From JACPYF01 sp947085845 (GTDB lineage Bacteria; Patescibacteriota; Saccharimonadia; Saccharimonadales; Saccharimonadaceae), in NCBI GenBank assembly GCA_947085845.1, contig CAMTXO010000001.1:1-64000 (forward strand): a DNA stretch of 64,000 nucleotides. The letters are read 5' to 3'. Below are positions 16,397 through 25,004 of the stretch, one piece after another; position 1 is the stretch's first letter; each line of letters opens with the position of its first letter. Made by a program: the position numbers and the translations under genes. The notes under the pieces are model-generated. The model did no database searches, was not told the DNA's origin, and saw only the letters and a program-made list of their open reading frames with translations.

Positions 16397-17446
16397 ATGA
16401 AGGAAATAATAAGTAGCGAGATCACCCAAGAGCCTATTGATGGAGGCTGTCAGTCAGGAGTTCTTGATATATACGATGGTCTAGAAACCCCGGTCTCAAA
16501 CGACATCATTACATTAAGTGCAAAACACAAAAAACAAATAGAAGAATATGCTACAAAAGCAGCAAGTGAATATAGTGATAATATTGGGCAAAAGGAACCG
16601 ACATATATTCAAGATACAATGGGAATTCCATCACTGGTTGTAAGAGTTGACTGTACAGTTGATGAAAATGACGATATAGCTGCCTACGAACTCGAAGATA
16701 GTCCTTCTGGTCAAGGTATTACAGATAGAGTTCATAGCTACGTCAAGGGTGAAGGTATAAAAGACAAAATAATAGAACATTACATGGGTACTATTGGCGA
16801 TATACCACATGTATTGATATCGGGGCATCGCTCACACGGTACCGATGACGATATTATTGTTGGGCAGGAAAGATATTCTTTTGACGAAATACCGCTTAAG
16901 ATAGACGGACCAGTTATCGTAAAAGCAATTCCAGGCCTTCAAGAGTCTCATACAGCATATCTACACTTGCAGTCTCAGGCTATCGCACCCCTAACTACGG
17001 AAGGTGACAAAAGCTATGCAGTAAGTATAGGGGACTTAAAGGAAGTTGAAACAGAGGCAGATCTATTGCTTTGCGCAGATGGTGAGCTAGCATCGCAGGT
17101 TGCAAAATCTCGGCTTGGTTCAATGGCTATGGGTGTATCAATGTACCTCAACCCAATTGAACGTAAAAAATATGGTAAACGTGGAACTGTCACAGCTTCA
17201 AAATTTAATACAAAGATAGCAGAATACCAAGATCGTGGAGGAGCCTTACTGCAAAAATTCGTACCACCAATTCAACTACAAAATCCAGAAGGAAGAAACA
17301 ATGCAATTATGCGTGTTTTTGTACTGTTAAACAACAAAGATGACACAATTACAGCGGATGCAATTGGTGGCTGTTACGTGGCAAGGCCAGAATTGATAGT
17401 ACATGGTGCATCAAATGCTGTTGCTGGAGCGGTACTGGTAGAATAG
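16397..17446 (+). CDS. Uncharacterised ATP-grasp-like protein
   Basis: 349 residues, no signal peptide. Not confidently assigned. The C-terminal half resembles an ATP-grasp ligase: GPVIVKAIPGLQES (candidate nucleotide-binding Lys), GGALLQKFVPPIQL, then RVFVLLNN and a final GGCYVARPE with HGASNAV. The earlier YELEDSPSGQGITDRV looks like a substrate-binding strand. If correct, it would join a carboxylate to an amine using ATP. It is the first gene of the attenuated operon and ends 5 bases before the M20 peptidase, suggesting a ligase/hydrolase pair acting on one peptide-like substrate. No good ribosome binding site is visible. Confidence 0.4.
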   Translation: MKEIISSEITQEPIDGGCQSGVLDIYDGLETPVSNDIITLSAKHKKQIEEYATKAASEYSDNIGQKEPTYIQDTMGIPSLVVRVDCTVDENDDIAAYELEDSPSGQGITDRVHSYVKGEGIKDKIIEHYMGTIGDIPHVLISGHRSHGTDDDIIVGQERYSFDEIPLKIDGPVIVKAIPGLQESHTAYLHLQSQAIAPLTTEGDKSYAVSIGDLKEVETEADLLLCADGELASQVAKSRLGSMAMGVSMYLNPIERKKYGKRGTVTASKFNTKIAEYQDRGGALLQKFVPPIQLQNPEGRNNAIMRVFVLLNNKDDTITADAIGGCYVARPELIVHGASNAVAGAVLVE

Positions 17447-17451
17447 ATAAT

Positions 17452-18516
17452 ATGGAAAAATATATTGAAACACTAGTTGGCTTTTATCCGGTTAGCTCCA
17501 AACAGGAAAATGTACTCAGTCTTCTTGAGTATGCTAAGGCTCATATGGACAAATACAACATGCAGACGAAGTTTTTACTTCACGGCGGCATGCACAGCTT
17601 GTATGCTCACCCTCAGGGCAAAGAGAAAAGCAGGCTTCTACTACAGGCTCATATAGATATAGTACCAGGTGAAAACCAACCATTTAGGATAGAAAATGGA
17701 AGATACTATGGTCGTGGCACTTACGATATGTTATTTGCAACTGCATGCTACATGCGCTTGCTTGATGAATTGTCTGAGAGTTTATCTACACTAGACTTAG
17801 GTATTATGCTAAGTGGAGATGAAGAGTTGGGTGGTTTTCATGGGATTGAACCCTTTTTAAATGACGGTTATGAAACGGATGTCTGTATACTGCCAGATGC
17901 CGGAGAAAACTTCGGTGCTATCAATACCTCCGCTAAGGGTGTATATTCGTGCACGGTTCAAATAAACGGCAAGTCACATCACGGTTCGCGACCGTGGGAA
18001 GGTGATGGAGCAGCGATAAAACTTGTACATTTTTTGTACGACTTAGAGCAAGTATTTGATACTTCTAGCCAAGACAACACTACTATGACGGTTTCAATAC
18101 TCAAAAGTGGAGATGCGGATAACAGAGGCCCATCAAGTGCAGAAGCAACACTTGACATACGCTATTCGGATAAGCGAGACCTATCAAGAGTGCAGCAACT
18201 ACTCAATGAAAAGCTACAAGAATATGATGGTCAAATAATCAACTTAATTGAAGGTAGTGACTATCAGCTAGACAGCGTACATCCGGATGTGAAGATGTTT
18301 TTAGAAGTATATTCGCGGCATCACGAGGGCCCAATAGAAGAAACAAAGTCACACGGATCCTCAGATGCACGTTTTTTTGCAGAAAAAAACATACCCGTTA
18401 TCATGCTACGACCAAAAGGCGAGGGTGCGCATGGTGATGTCGAGTGGGTCTCGATTGAAGAAGTAGAGAAATTCTACCAACTTTTAAAAGAATATGTCGT
18501 AAAACTGCTACAATAA
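17452..18516 (+). CDS. M20 family metallopeptidase / deacylase
   Basis: 354 residues. The di-zinc ligands of the ArgE/DapE/CPG2 family are visible: the H of LLLQAHIDIVPG, the bridging D of GRGTYDMLFA, the EE of LSGDEELGG, the D of CILPDAGE and the H of SHGSSDARFF. The lid domain lies at about residues 170-285 (GVYSCTVQINGKSHHGSRPW). Members cleave dipeptides, N-acyl amino acids or aminoacyl side chains. In an organism with few biosynthetic routes it could release amino acids from scavenged peptides; exact specificity cannot be read. Lies between the ATP-grasp-like gene and trpS. Confidence 0.85.
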   Translation: MEKYIETLVGFYPVSSKQENVLSLLEYAKAHMDKYNMQTKFLLHGGMHSLYAHPQGKEKSRLLLQAHIDIVPGENQPFRIENGRYYGRGTYDMLFATACYMRLLDELSESLSTLDLGIMLSGDEELGGFHGIEPFLNDGYETDVCILPDAGENFGAINTSAKGVYSCTVQINGKSHHGSRPWEGDGAAIKLVHFLYDLEQVFDTSSQDNTTMTVSILKSGDADNRGPSSAEATLDIRYSDKRDLSRVQQLLNEKLQEYDGQIINLIEGSDYQLDSVHPDVKMFLEVYSRHHEGPIEETKSHGSSDARFFAEKNIPVIMLRPKGEGAHGDVEWVSIEEVEKFYQLLKEYVVKLLQ

Positions 18517-18526
18517 GAGGGATAAA

Positions 18527-19555
18527 ATGAGTAAACAAGTAATACTAACAGGACTTCGAGCAAACAATGACCTGACGCTAGGTAACTATTTTGGTGGGCT
18601 TTTGCCGATTGTTGATATGGCTAAAAATAAGTCAGATGAATATCAGATAAATCTGTTTGTACCCGACCTACATAGCTTCACAACACCCATAGACCATAGC
18701 GAACTACAGAAGCAGATATGGAACAACTTACGGCTATTTGTAGCTGCTGGTTTGCCACTAGATAATGATGATGTTCACTTATATCGTCAAAGCTATGTAC
18801 CAGCACACAGTGAACTGAACTGGATACTGGATTGTTTTACAGGTACGGGTGAAATGGGTCGTATGACTGAATTCAAGGACAAATTAGCTAAGATTGGCGA
18901 AGATAGAGTTTCCTTGGGTCTGTATAACTACCCAGTACTCATGTCGGCCGATATTTTACTTTACAATGCGACGTATGTTCCGCTGGGTGATGATCAATCT
19001 CAACACCTAGAATTTACTCGTGACATTGGTCAGCGCATGAACAACAAGTTCGGGGAGTTGTTTACTGTACCAAAAGCTGTGAGCGAGCAGCACGAGTTCT
19101 TTGGAAAAGACCAGGGTCTACGCATCAAAGACCTCGCCGATCCAACCAAAAAGATGAGTAAGTCAGATGAATCTGGCAAAGGTGTCATATTTCTCAGTGA
19201 AAATCCTGAATTTGCAGCAGGAAAGATTATGAGAGCTACCACAGATGATTTAGCTAGCATAAAATATAGCCCACAAGACCAGCCTGGTATCAGTAACTTG
19301 ATTGAAATCTTAGCACTTACTACTGGCAAAACCAAAGACGAAGTTGCTGAGCAGTGGCAAGGTAAAAGTAGCTATGGTGACTTCAAACAAGCAGTTGCGG
19401 ACGCCGTAAGAGCGTTCTTAACTGACTTTCAGGTGAAACTAGCACAAGTGAGCGATGAAGCTATTCAGGCAAAGCTTAGCACTAGTGAAGTACACGCAAA
19501 TGAAGTAGCGAACGAAACTTTACTGCGTGCCCAAAAAGCCGTCGGACTAAGATAA
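18527..19555 (+). CDS. trpS: Tryptophanyl-tRNA synthetase
   Basis: 342 residues, standard class Ic length. The ILTGLRANNDLTLGNYFGGL segment carries the HIGH-equivalent (TLGNY), and KKMSKSDESGKGVIF is the KMSKS loop. Other conserved parts are LYNYPVLMSADILLYN and GDDQSQHLEFTRDIGQRMN. It charges tRNA-Trp, encoded at 30606. AGAGGG lies upstream. Its presence in an operon with a Trp-codon leader supports regulation by tRNA-Trp charging. It overlaps the next gene by one base. Confidence 0.96.
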   Translation: MSKQVILTGLRANNDLTLGNYFGGLLPIVDMAKNKSDEYQINLFVPDLHSFTTPIDHSELQKQIWNNLRLFVAAGLPLDNDDVHLYRQSYVPAHSELNWILDCFTGTGEMGRMTEFKDKLAKIGEDRVSLGLYNYPVLMSADILLYNATYVPLGDDQSQHLEFTRDIGQRMNNKFGELFTVPKAVSEQHEFFGKDQGLRIKDLADPTKKMSKSDESGKGVIFLSENPEFAAGKIMRATTDDLASIKYSPQDQPGISNLIEILALTTGKTKDEVAEQWQGKSSYGDFKQAVADAVRAFLTDFQVKLAQVSDEAIQAKLSTSEVHANEVANETLLRAQKAVGLR

Positions 19556-20376
19556 TGCGACTTGATGCCTACCTAGCTCAGTACTTTCCAGAGCATTCTC
19601 GCTCTGCATGGCAAAAATACATTGCAGCAGGATACGTAAAAGTAAACGGACAAGTAGTAACAAGTAACAAGCTAACTCTAGACGAAGACGATCAAGTAAC
19701 TGCAGATACAAATACAAAGCTAAAAGACTTTACTATAGATCTACCAGTAGTATACGAAGATGAAAATGTAGTTGTTATCAACAAGCCCGTAGGCATTCTT
19801 TCACATGCCAAAGGTGGAATCATAGAAGAAGCAACAGTCGCAGATTTTTTCAAACCCAAAACAACCTATGGCAGCGATACGAATCGACCCGGAATCATAC
19901 ATAGACTTGATAGGGCTACGAGTGGAGTAATGTTAGGTGTAAAAAATGCCGAGACTGCCTCACAACTGCAAAAACAATTCAGTAAGCGAAAAGTTAAAAA
20001 AACCTATATGGCAGTTGTTCAAGGCGCTCCTAAAAATAATCAAGCGCATATAGATCTACCCATAGAACGTAACCCTGCTCATCCAAGTCAGTTCAGAGTA
20101 GGGGCAAACGGTAAGTCCGCAATGACCACGTACGAAGTTGTAGAGTCAAAAAAAGGTAAATCACTAGTGAAGCTGATGCCGGAAACCGGTAGAACGCATC
20201 AGTTGCGTGTTCACATGGCGCATATTGGCCATCCGATTATAGGTGACACAGTGTATGGCAAGCCCGCTGACAGGATGTATTTACATGCACTTAGCTTAGA
20301 AATTACATTGCCTGGTGGTGAACGAAAAGTCTTTGAAGCTCCGCTACCAGTAGAATTTAATACAATAATGAGTTGA
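19555..20376 (+). CDS. RluA-family pseudouridine synthase
   Basis: 273 residues. An N-terminal S4 domain (MRLDAYLAQYFPEHSRSAWQ, YVKVNGQVV) precedes the catalytic domain with GIIHRLDRATSGVMLGVKN, where the D of RLD is the nucleophile, and a C-terminal GRTHQLRVHMAHIGHPIIGD. RluD/RluC-like enzymes convert uridines of 23S rRNA to pseudouridine. Which rRNA site is modified cannot be told from sequence. Confidence 0.92.
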   Translation: MRLDAYLAQYFPEHSRSAWQKYIAAGYVKVNGQVVTSNKLTLDEDDQVTADTNTKLKDFTIDLPVVYEDENVVVINKPVGILSHAKGGIIEEATVADFFKPKTTYGSDTNRPGIIHRLDRATSGVMLGVKNAETASQLQKQFSKRKVKKTYMAVVQGAPKNNQAHIDLPIERNPAHPSQFRVGANGKSAMTTYEVVESKKGKSLVKLMPETGRTHQLRVHMAHIGHPIIGDTVYGKPADRMYLHALSLEITLPGGERKVFEAPLPVEFNTIMS

Positions 20377-20382
20377 TCGGTT

Positions 20383-21192
20383 ATGATATTACAACAAAGC
20401 GTACAAAAACAACTACAATCAACTGTTCTGCTCGCGCCACACGCGGTATTGTTGCAAGGTCGTTTTGGTGTTGGCCTCGGCAGCACTGCTCAAGCTTTAG
20501 CACTACAATTAACTAGCAAGACCAGCATTTTAAATGTCAAACCAGATGAAAAAGGTTCAATAAAAATAAAAACAATTCGTGAACTATACGGTTTTACACG
20601 AACGAAACAGGACGAAAGATTAGTTATTGTTGTCGATGATGCTGATACTATGCAGGCACCCGCCCAAAATGCGCTTCTAAAACTTCTCGAAGAACCACCA
20701 GAGCATGTATTATTTATTTTAACTGCGCACACTCCGCAGTTACTATTGCCTACTATACTGTCACGAGTGCAAAAAATAGAGATTGTTCCGTTGAACTCGA
20801 AACAAACCGATAGCTTGCTGGATGATTTGAATGTCAGCGATGCTAAAAAGCGAGCTCAACTAAAATATATGGCAGAAGGACTCCCGGCTGAACTGACTCG
20901 ACTATCTAACGATGTCGATTATTTCACAAACCGAAGTGCTTCTATAAAAGACGCAAGGGAATTTATACAAGGAAGTATGTATAAAAAGCTTGTGACAAGC
21001 TATAAAATAGGTAACGATAGAGAGAAGGCTCTAAGCCTATTGCAAGACAGTGCACATATAGTAGAGGTATCTTTAAAACAAAAACCTAGCGCAAGTCTAG
21101 CTAGGTTGTTGTCGGATATTGTATTTACTCAAGAGAAGTTACACACAGATGGCAATATACGTACGCAGTTGCTAAAACTTGCTGTATATTAA
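20383..21192 (+). CDS. holB: DNA polymerase III delta prime subunit (clamp loader)
   Basis: 269 residues. The Walker A position reads GRFGVGLGST, lacking the Lys, as in delta prime, which does not hydrolyse ATP. VIVVDDADTMQAPAQNALLK and LLEEPPEHVLFILTAHTPQ are the conserved AAA+ segments, and TILSRVQKIE is the sensor 1/SRC region. Partner of DnaX, encoded at 60641. Its stop overlaps the convergent rpmG by 4 bases. Confidence 0.88.
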   Translation: MILQQSVQKQLQSTVLLAPHAVLLQGRFGVGLGSTAQALALQLTSKTSILNVKPDEKGSIKIKTIRELYGFTRTKQDERLVIVVDDADTMQAPAQNALLKLLEEPPEHVLFILTAHTPQLLLPTILSRVQKIEIVPLNSKQTDSLLDDLNVSDAKKRAQLKYMAEGLPAELTRLSNDVDYFTNRSASIKDAREFIQGSMYKKLVTSYKIGNDREKALSLLQDSAHIVEVSLKQKPSASLARLLSDIVFTQEKLHTDGNIRTQLLKLAVY

Positions 21193-21395
21193 CCCTTGCG
21201 AGGTTTGATTTCGTTACGACCAAGGTTTTTCTTGGTTTCTGTGTAAGTGACGTGCTTACGTAGAACTGGGTCATATTTGCGAAGACTGATTTTGTCAGGG
21301 GTGTTTTGAGTATTTTTGGTTACGTAATAAGTACGATGATTACTTTCATCGCTCACTAAACCAACTAACTTGCGCTTGCTTTTACCTTTTGCCAT
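21189..21395 (-). CDS. rpmG: 50S ribosomal protein L33, zinc-free form
   Basis: 68 residues. The core DESNHRTYYVTKNTQNTPDK and LRKYDPVLRKHVTYTETK is the L33 fold, with a terminal extension. No cysteines are present, so it is the C-minus type, like S14, S4 and L36 in this window. AGAGAG precedes the ATG. Confidence 0.95.
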   Translation of the reverse strand: MAKGKSKRKLVGLVSDESNHRTYYVTKNTQNTPDKISLRKYDPVLRKHVTYTETKKNLGRNEIKPRKG

Positions 21396-21471
21396 ATATC
21401 TCTCTATTAACGTTATTATTCGTATTAGGTCTACTTTAGCACATTTACTGATTAAAATAAAGTATTATCTC

Positions 21472-21548
21472 TGGAGCCGCCTCCCGGATTCGAACCGGGG
21501 ACCTACTGTTTACAAAACAGTTGCTCTAACCAGCTGAGCTAAGGCGGC
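21472..21548 (-). tRNA. tRNA-Thr (anticodon TGT)
   Basis: On the minus strand the 7-bp acceptor GCCGCCT/AGGCGGC, the D-arm, the anticodon loop TTTGTAA giving TGT, the T-arm GGTTCGAATCC and an encoded CCA end are all present; 77 nt with CCA. Close in sequence to known tRNA-Thr(UGU). Confidence 0.97.
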
Positions 21549-21595
21549 ACGCTTAGATGAGTATATCAAACTCTATCTGTTAATGACAATAGTAA

Positions 21596-22024
21596 TTAGT
21601 TATTTGGGAAGTATGTTTTACCCGTGCGGTAGGCCTCTATGTAGTTTTCGGTGCAACCAAAAGTTGGAGTAGGGAGGTCATCTATGTCGTACCAAGCCCA
21701 AGACTCAAGCTTATGCGGCTCTCCTACGACAGGTTCACCAGACTCCCATTCCGCTGCCATACCGATGTCTAGGTAATGTTTTGGCGCGTATTTTGTCATA
21801 TTAGTTGCACATAGAAATCGAAGGTTTTTTATTGTAATATCTGCGCCAGCTTCTTCTACCAGCTCGCGGAGAATAGAAGTCTCGATTGTTTCCATATGCT
21901 CTAAGTGGCCGCCTGGAAGACTGAATTCTCCAGCACCATGAGATCCTTTTCTTTTCCCTAGCAGTATTTTACCGTTCTTTACAATGAATAAGCCAATTCC
22001 TACTTGTGGTCGATTTTCTGTCAT
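21596..22024 (-). CDS. NUDIX hydrolase
   Basis: 142 residues with a perfect NUDIX box: G, five residues, E, seven residues, then RELVEEAGA, around residues 38-60. The N-terminus VGIGLFIVKNGKILLGKRKG and the late WAWYDIDDLPTP resemble the ADP-ribose/8-oxo-GTP type of enzymes. It hydrolyses a nucleoside diphosphate linked to some group; the substrate is not determined. GAGGAA lies before the ATG, so unlike many single genes here it has a leader. Confidence 0.92.
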   Translation of the reverse strand: MTENRPQVGIGLFIVKNGKILLGKRKGSHGAGEFSLPGGHLEHMETIETSILRELVEEAGADITIKNLRFLCATNMTKYAPKHYLDIGMAAEWESGEPVVGEPHKLESWAWYDIDDLPTPTFGCTENYIEAYRTGKTYFPNN

Positions 22025-22099
22025 ATTTCCTCACGCTTAGTTGTATTATATTTAGTATAACAGATGTAAAAAGCCAGACTAAAAGTCTGACTATTTATT

Positions 22100-22185
22100 T
22101 GGTGCTGGGAGTAGGATTCGAACCTACGAAGGCATAAGCCATCAGATTTACAGTCTGACGTGTTTGACCGCTTCACTATCCCAGC
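22100..22185 (-). tRNA. tRNA-Tyr (anticodon GTA)
   Basis: 86 nt including an encoded CCA. Acceptor GCTGGGA/TCCCAGC, anticodon loop CTGTAAA giving GTA, and a long variable arm typical of bacterial tRNA-Tyr. Confidence 0.97.
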
Positions 22186-22194
22186 GTATATTTG

Positions 22195-22269
<75 letters not shown>

Positions 22270-22326
22270 ATAGTAGAGGAAGTACAGATACAATACTACC
22301 TCAGAACTGTCTTTTTCTCAAGGTGT

Positions 22327-22977
22327 TTACATGACAACTTTGCGTGGTTGCTTGATACGACGAGCACTGCCACTCGGAAGTATCATGCGTGCAGCTTTTT
22401 CATGTACTTTCAGTGCAAGTTCGTGTCGTCCGTCGCGGTCGTAAGCATCAGCAAGGATACGTAAACTCTGGGGATTCTTCTCTATTCTGACTGCTTGTTC
22501 CAGCGAAGCGATCATTTTTTTATTGTCGCCAAGTTTTTCTTGAACCTTTGCGTAGGCAACAAAACGAGAGGCATGCTGATCGTCCATTTCGAGCGCCTGT
22601 TCAAATGCAAGCGCTGCTTTATCATATTTTTCTGTTTCCAGGTATATGAGCCCAACGTTATGTAGACTGCTAGCGCTTGGTTCCAAGCTCTGGGCAATCT
22701 CGAAGCATTCTATAGCATCATCAAATGCGCCTTGCTTAGCATATAGAATACCTAAGCGGTTATACGCGCCAACATTTCGTTCATCAACTCGCAATATTGT
22801 TAGTAATGCTTTTTCAGCACGTAGATATTTTTTTTCTCGCAAAGCGTCTTTAGCTATTTCCCATATTTTATCGAGCCTTGTAGAGACCTTGCGAGGAAGA
22901 TCGTCTGGTTCTGGGATTGAGCGTTGGTAAAATATAATCCAAACACCGAGCCCAATGAGTAGTAAAAATCCAAACAT
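22327..22977 (-). CDS. Membrane-anchored TPR protein
   Basis: 216 residues. Residues 1-17 form one membrane span (FGFLLLIGLGVWIIFY). The rest contains about four tetratricopeptide repeats, e.g. NVGAYNRLGILYAKQGAFDD, SSLHNVGLIYLETEKYDKAA and SLRILADAYDRDGRHELALK. Such proteins scaffold other proteins at the cytoplasmic side of the membrane; the partner is unknown. Confidence 0.85.
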   Translation of the reverse strand: MFGFLLLIGLGVWIIFYQRSIPEPDDLPRKVSTRLDKIWEIAKDALREKKYLRAEKALLTILRVDERNVGAYNRLGILYAKQGAFDDAIECFEIAQSLEPSASSLHNVGLIYLETEKYDKAALAFEQALEMDDQHASRFVAYAKVQEKLGDNKKMIASLEQAVRIEKNPQSLRILADAYDRDGRHELALKVHEKAARMILPSGSARRIKQPRKVVM

Positions 22978-22990
22978 TGTAGATAGTATA
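22978..22990 (-). promoter_or_regulatory. -10 box for a leaderless TPR mRNA
   Basis: TATACT (reverse of 22985-22990) is 7 nt from the ATG at 22977; predicted transcription start at 22978, no Shine-Dalgarno. Confidence 0.5.
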
Positions 22991-23024
22991 GCAAATATGC
23001 AATATATTTTCGAGTTGAGAGGAG

Positions 23025-25004
23025 TTAATCCGTAGGTTCAACTATGCTAATAAGGTCGAGTAGTGTGCTAACGTATTCTGCCTGACTCCAGGTGAGGGGT
23101 GCAACAGATATGTACTGATTGTTATATGGATTGAGTTGTTCGGGCAGCACGCCTGTATTCATCATATGGCTAGTACACCAGTGTATAAGTTGCAGCGCTT
23201 CATCGATCCTACCAGTCTCAATATTATACTGGGCGAGCCATAATGTAGTAATAAACCATGGATTGCCAGGGATATCGTCACTTACTCTGTAGTAACTATC
23301 ATTTTCATACCTAGCCAGTCCCAGGACGTCTTGTTGTGGCATTTTTAGTGCATTTACCATTGCTGCGACACTGGATTGAATTTCGGTTGAATCAATAGGA
23401 TACAGCCCGAACATAAAAGCACCATACACAGCAGCGCTATCAATCCTCTCGTCATTTTGCACCTCCGATTCGCTGGTGATTTTTAATCCACCGTATAGTA
23501 TGCCTCGTTCTTGGTTATATAGTAGCTTCTGAGCGTTCCCTTGTATATCGTCTGCACTAGATCTCCACCGTACAGCACTTTCGTTATCTCCGGCTGCATC
23601 AGCTAGCCCAGCAGCCGCAACGAGAGCTGCGTATACTCCAGAGGTCGTATACGTGCTGATAGTGAATCTTTCTTCCCACAAGTCGTAGCTTGGCTTGGGA
23701 AGGCCAGTGGTCTTATCTATATAGCTACTGAGAAAATCTGCCATAGGTCTTACGAAGCTGTCATAAAAGTCACGAAGTAAAAAGTCACGGAGCAATTTGT
23801 TATCTTTGTGTGTGTCATAAAATTGTGCGAATACGAACAATACAATTGCCGTTTCGTCTTCTTGGATAGGAGGTGCCATAATATCGCCATCATGCATGTA
23901 GCCGTGCCAGCTTGCACCTAGTGAGCCATCAGATTGATACTTGTGGGCTAAGTAGCCTTTCGGATGTAACGCTTTTCGGCAAAATTCAAAGAATTTTAAA
24001 GGTTCGTCTTTGTATCCAATACGGATTAATGGCCACAAGGCGTATGCACCATCTCTTGGCCAGCAGTAGCCGTATGCATCGCGAGAGTGGTGCAACATAG
24101 TAGTGTCTGTACTGGCGATAACAGCGCCTCGATGATCGATATGAGATTTAATCAGCAACACGCTCTGCAGAAAACTTTTTTGAAACTCTGGATCAAGCTT
24201 GTTCGCAAAGTGTTGCGCAGGCGCTATCCAGTTATGCCACCATTTACTTGTTACTAGTATTCTGTTGAGTGCGGCGTTTTGGTTTTGGATGTAGTCGTGT
24301 CTGTCAACTGCTTCACGAATCTCTGTGCTAGCTGATATCCAATAGTACACACGTGCGGATGAATGAGCTTCAATAGACATAGTAAAGCCAATTGTCGAAT
24401 CGACACGACCATGTTCGACACTGTTATTAGCCAAAAATCCATCTTCGGCATCTGCAAATGTACCGTCGTGACCTTCGATACCGAATAAGCCAACGCTGTG
24501 CTGATCGAACGAGTTTCCTTTTGACTGATTGCCGCCTATAACAAAAGCACGTTTACCTCGGTAGGTGAGAATCGCCTGACTATCCGGTAGGTATTGAATT
24601 GTATCACCATTTCCTGCCATATCTCCGATATCAAAGACTTGGTGCATGTATAGTTTTACCTCACGTCCAACGTCTCGATTGTTGATTATATGAATATTAC
24701 GAATAAAGAGATCTTGCTCAGCATCAACACAGTCGTCAAAATGCAGCGTAATCCCTATAACCTCATTAGTTGCTTTCGTAGCTCCTATAAGTGTTGCGTT
24801 ATGGTAGCTGAACTCAAATTTCCATTGACCGTTATCGAGCCACGAGACTCTGCCGTCAACAAAAACACCTACGCGGTGTCTCAAGTTTTTCGATGCAGCG
24901 TGATTTTCTTGACCTACATATGGATAATAGAAATCGTGAACTTCTCCATAGATGTTGATGCCGACATGTAGTCGGCCATTGCTCATTACGATTGGTCTAG
25001 CCAT
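23025..25004 (-). CDS. GH15 glucoamylase-like glycosidase
   Basis: 659 residues from the ATG at 25004. An in-frame upstream start at 25049 would add 15 residues, but MARPIVMSNGRLHVGINIYG is the usual GH15 beginning and 25004 overlaps the previous gene by only 8 bases. An N-terminal beta-sandwich (DFYYPYVGQENHA, residues 27-39) precedes an (alpha/alpha)6 barrel with GYCWPRDGAYALWPLIRIGY, the general acid Glu in LWEERFTISTYTTSGVY and the base Glu in LTWSQAEYVSTLLD. It should release glucose or trehalose from alpha-glucans. No signal peptide, so cytoplasmic. Third gene of the alpha-glucan operon. Confidence 0.9.
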   Translation of the reverse strand: MARPIVMSNGRLHVGINIYGEVHDFYYPYVGQENHAASKNLRHRVGVFVDGRVSWLDNGQWKFEFSYHNATLIGATKATNEVIGITLHFDDCVDAEQDLFIRNIHIINNRDVGREVKLYMHQVFDIGDMAGNGDTIQYLPDSQAILTYRGKRAFVIGGNQSKGNSFDQHSVGLFGIEGHDGTFADAEDGFLANNSVEHGRVDSTIGFTMSIEAHSSARVYYWISASTEIREAVDRHDYIQNQNAALNRILVTSKWWHNWIAPAQHFANKLDPEFQKSFLQSVLLIKSHIDHRGAVIASTDTTMLHHSRDAYGYCWPRDGAYALWPLIRIGYKDEPLKFFEFCRKALHPKGYLAHKYQSDGSLGASWHGYMHDGDIMAPPIQEDETAIVLFVFAQFYDTHKDNKLLRDFLLRDFYDSFVRPMADFLSSYIDKTTGLPKPSYDLWEERFTISTYTTSGVYAALVAAAGLADAAGDNESAVRWRSSADDIQGNAQKLLYNQERGILYGGLKITSESEVQNDERIDSAAVYGAFMFGLYPIDSTEIQSSVAAMVNALKMPQQDVLGLARYENDSYYRVSDDIPGNPWFITTLWLAQYNIETGRIDEALQLIHWCTSHMMNTGVLPEQLNPYNNQYISVAPLTWSQAEYVSTLLDLISIVEPTD

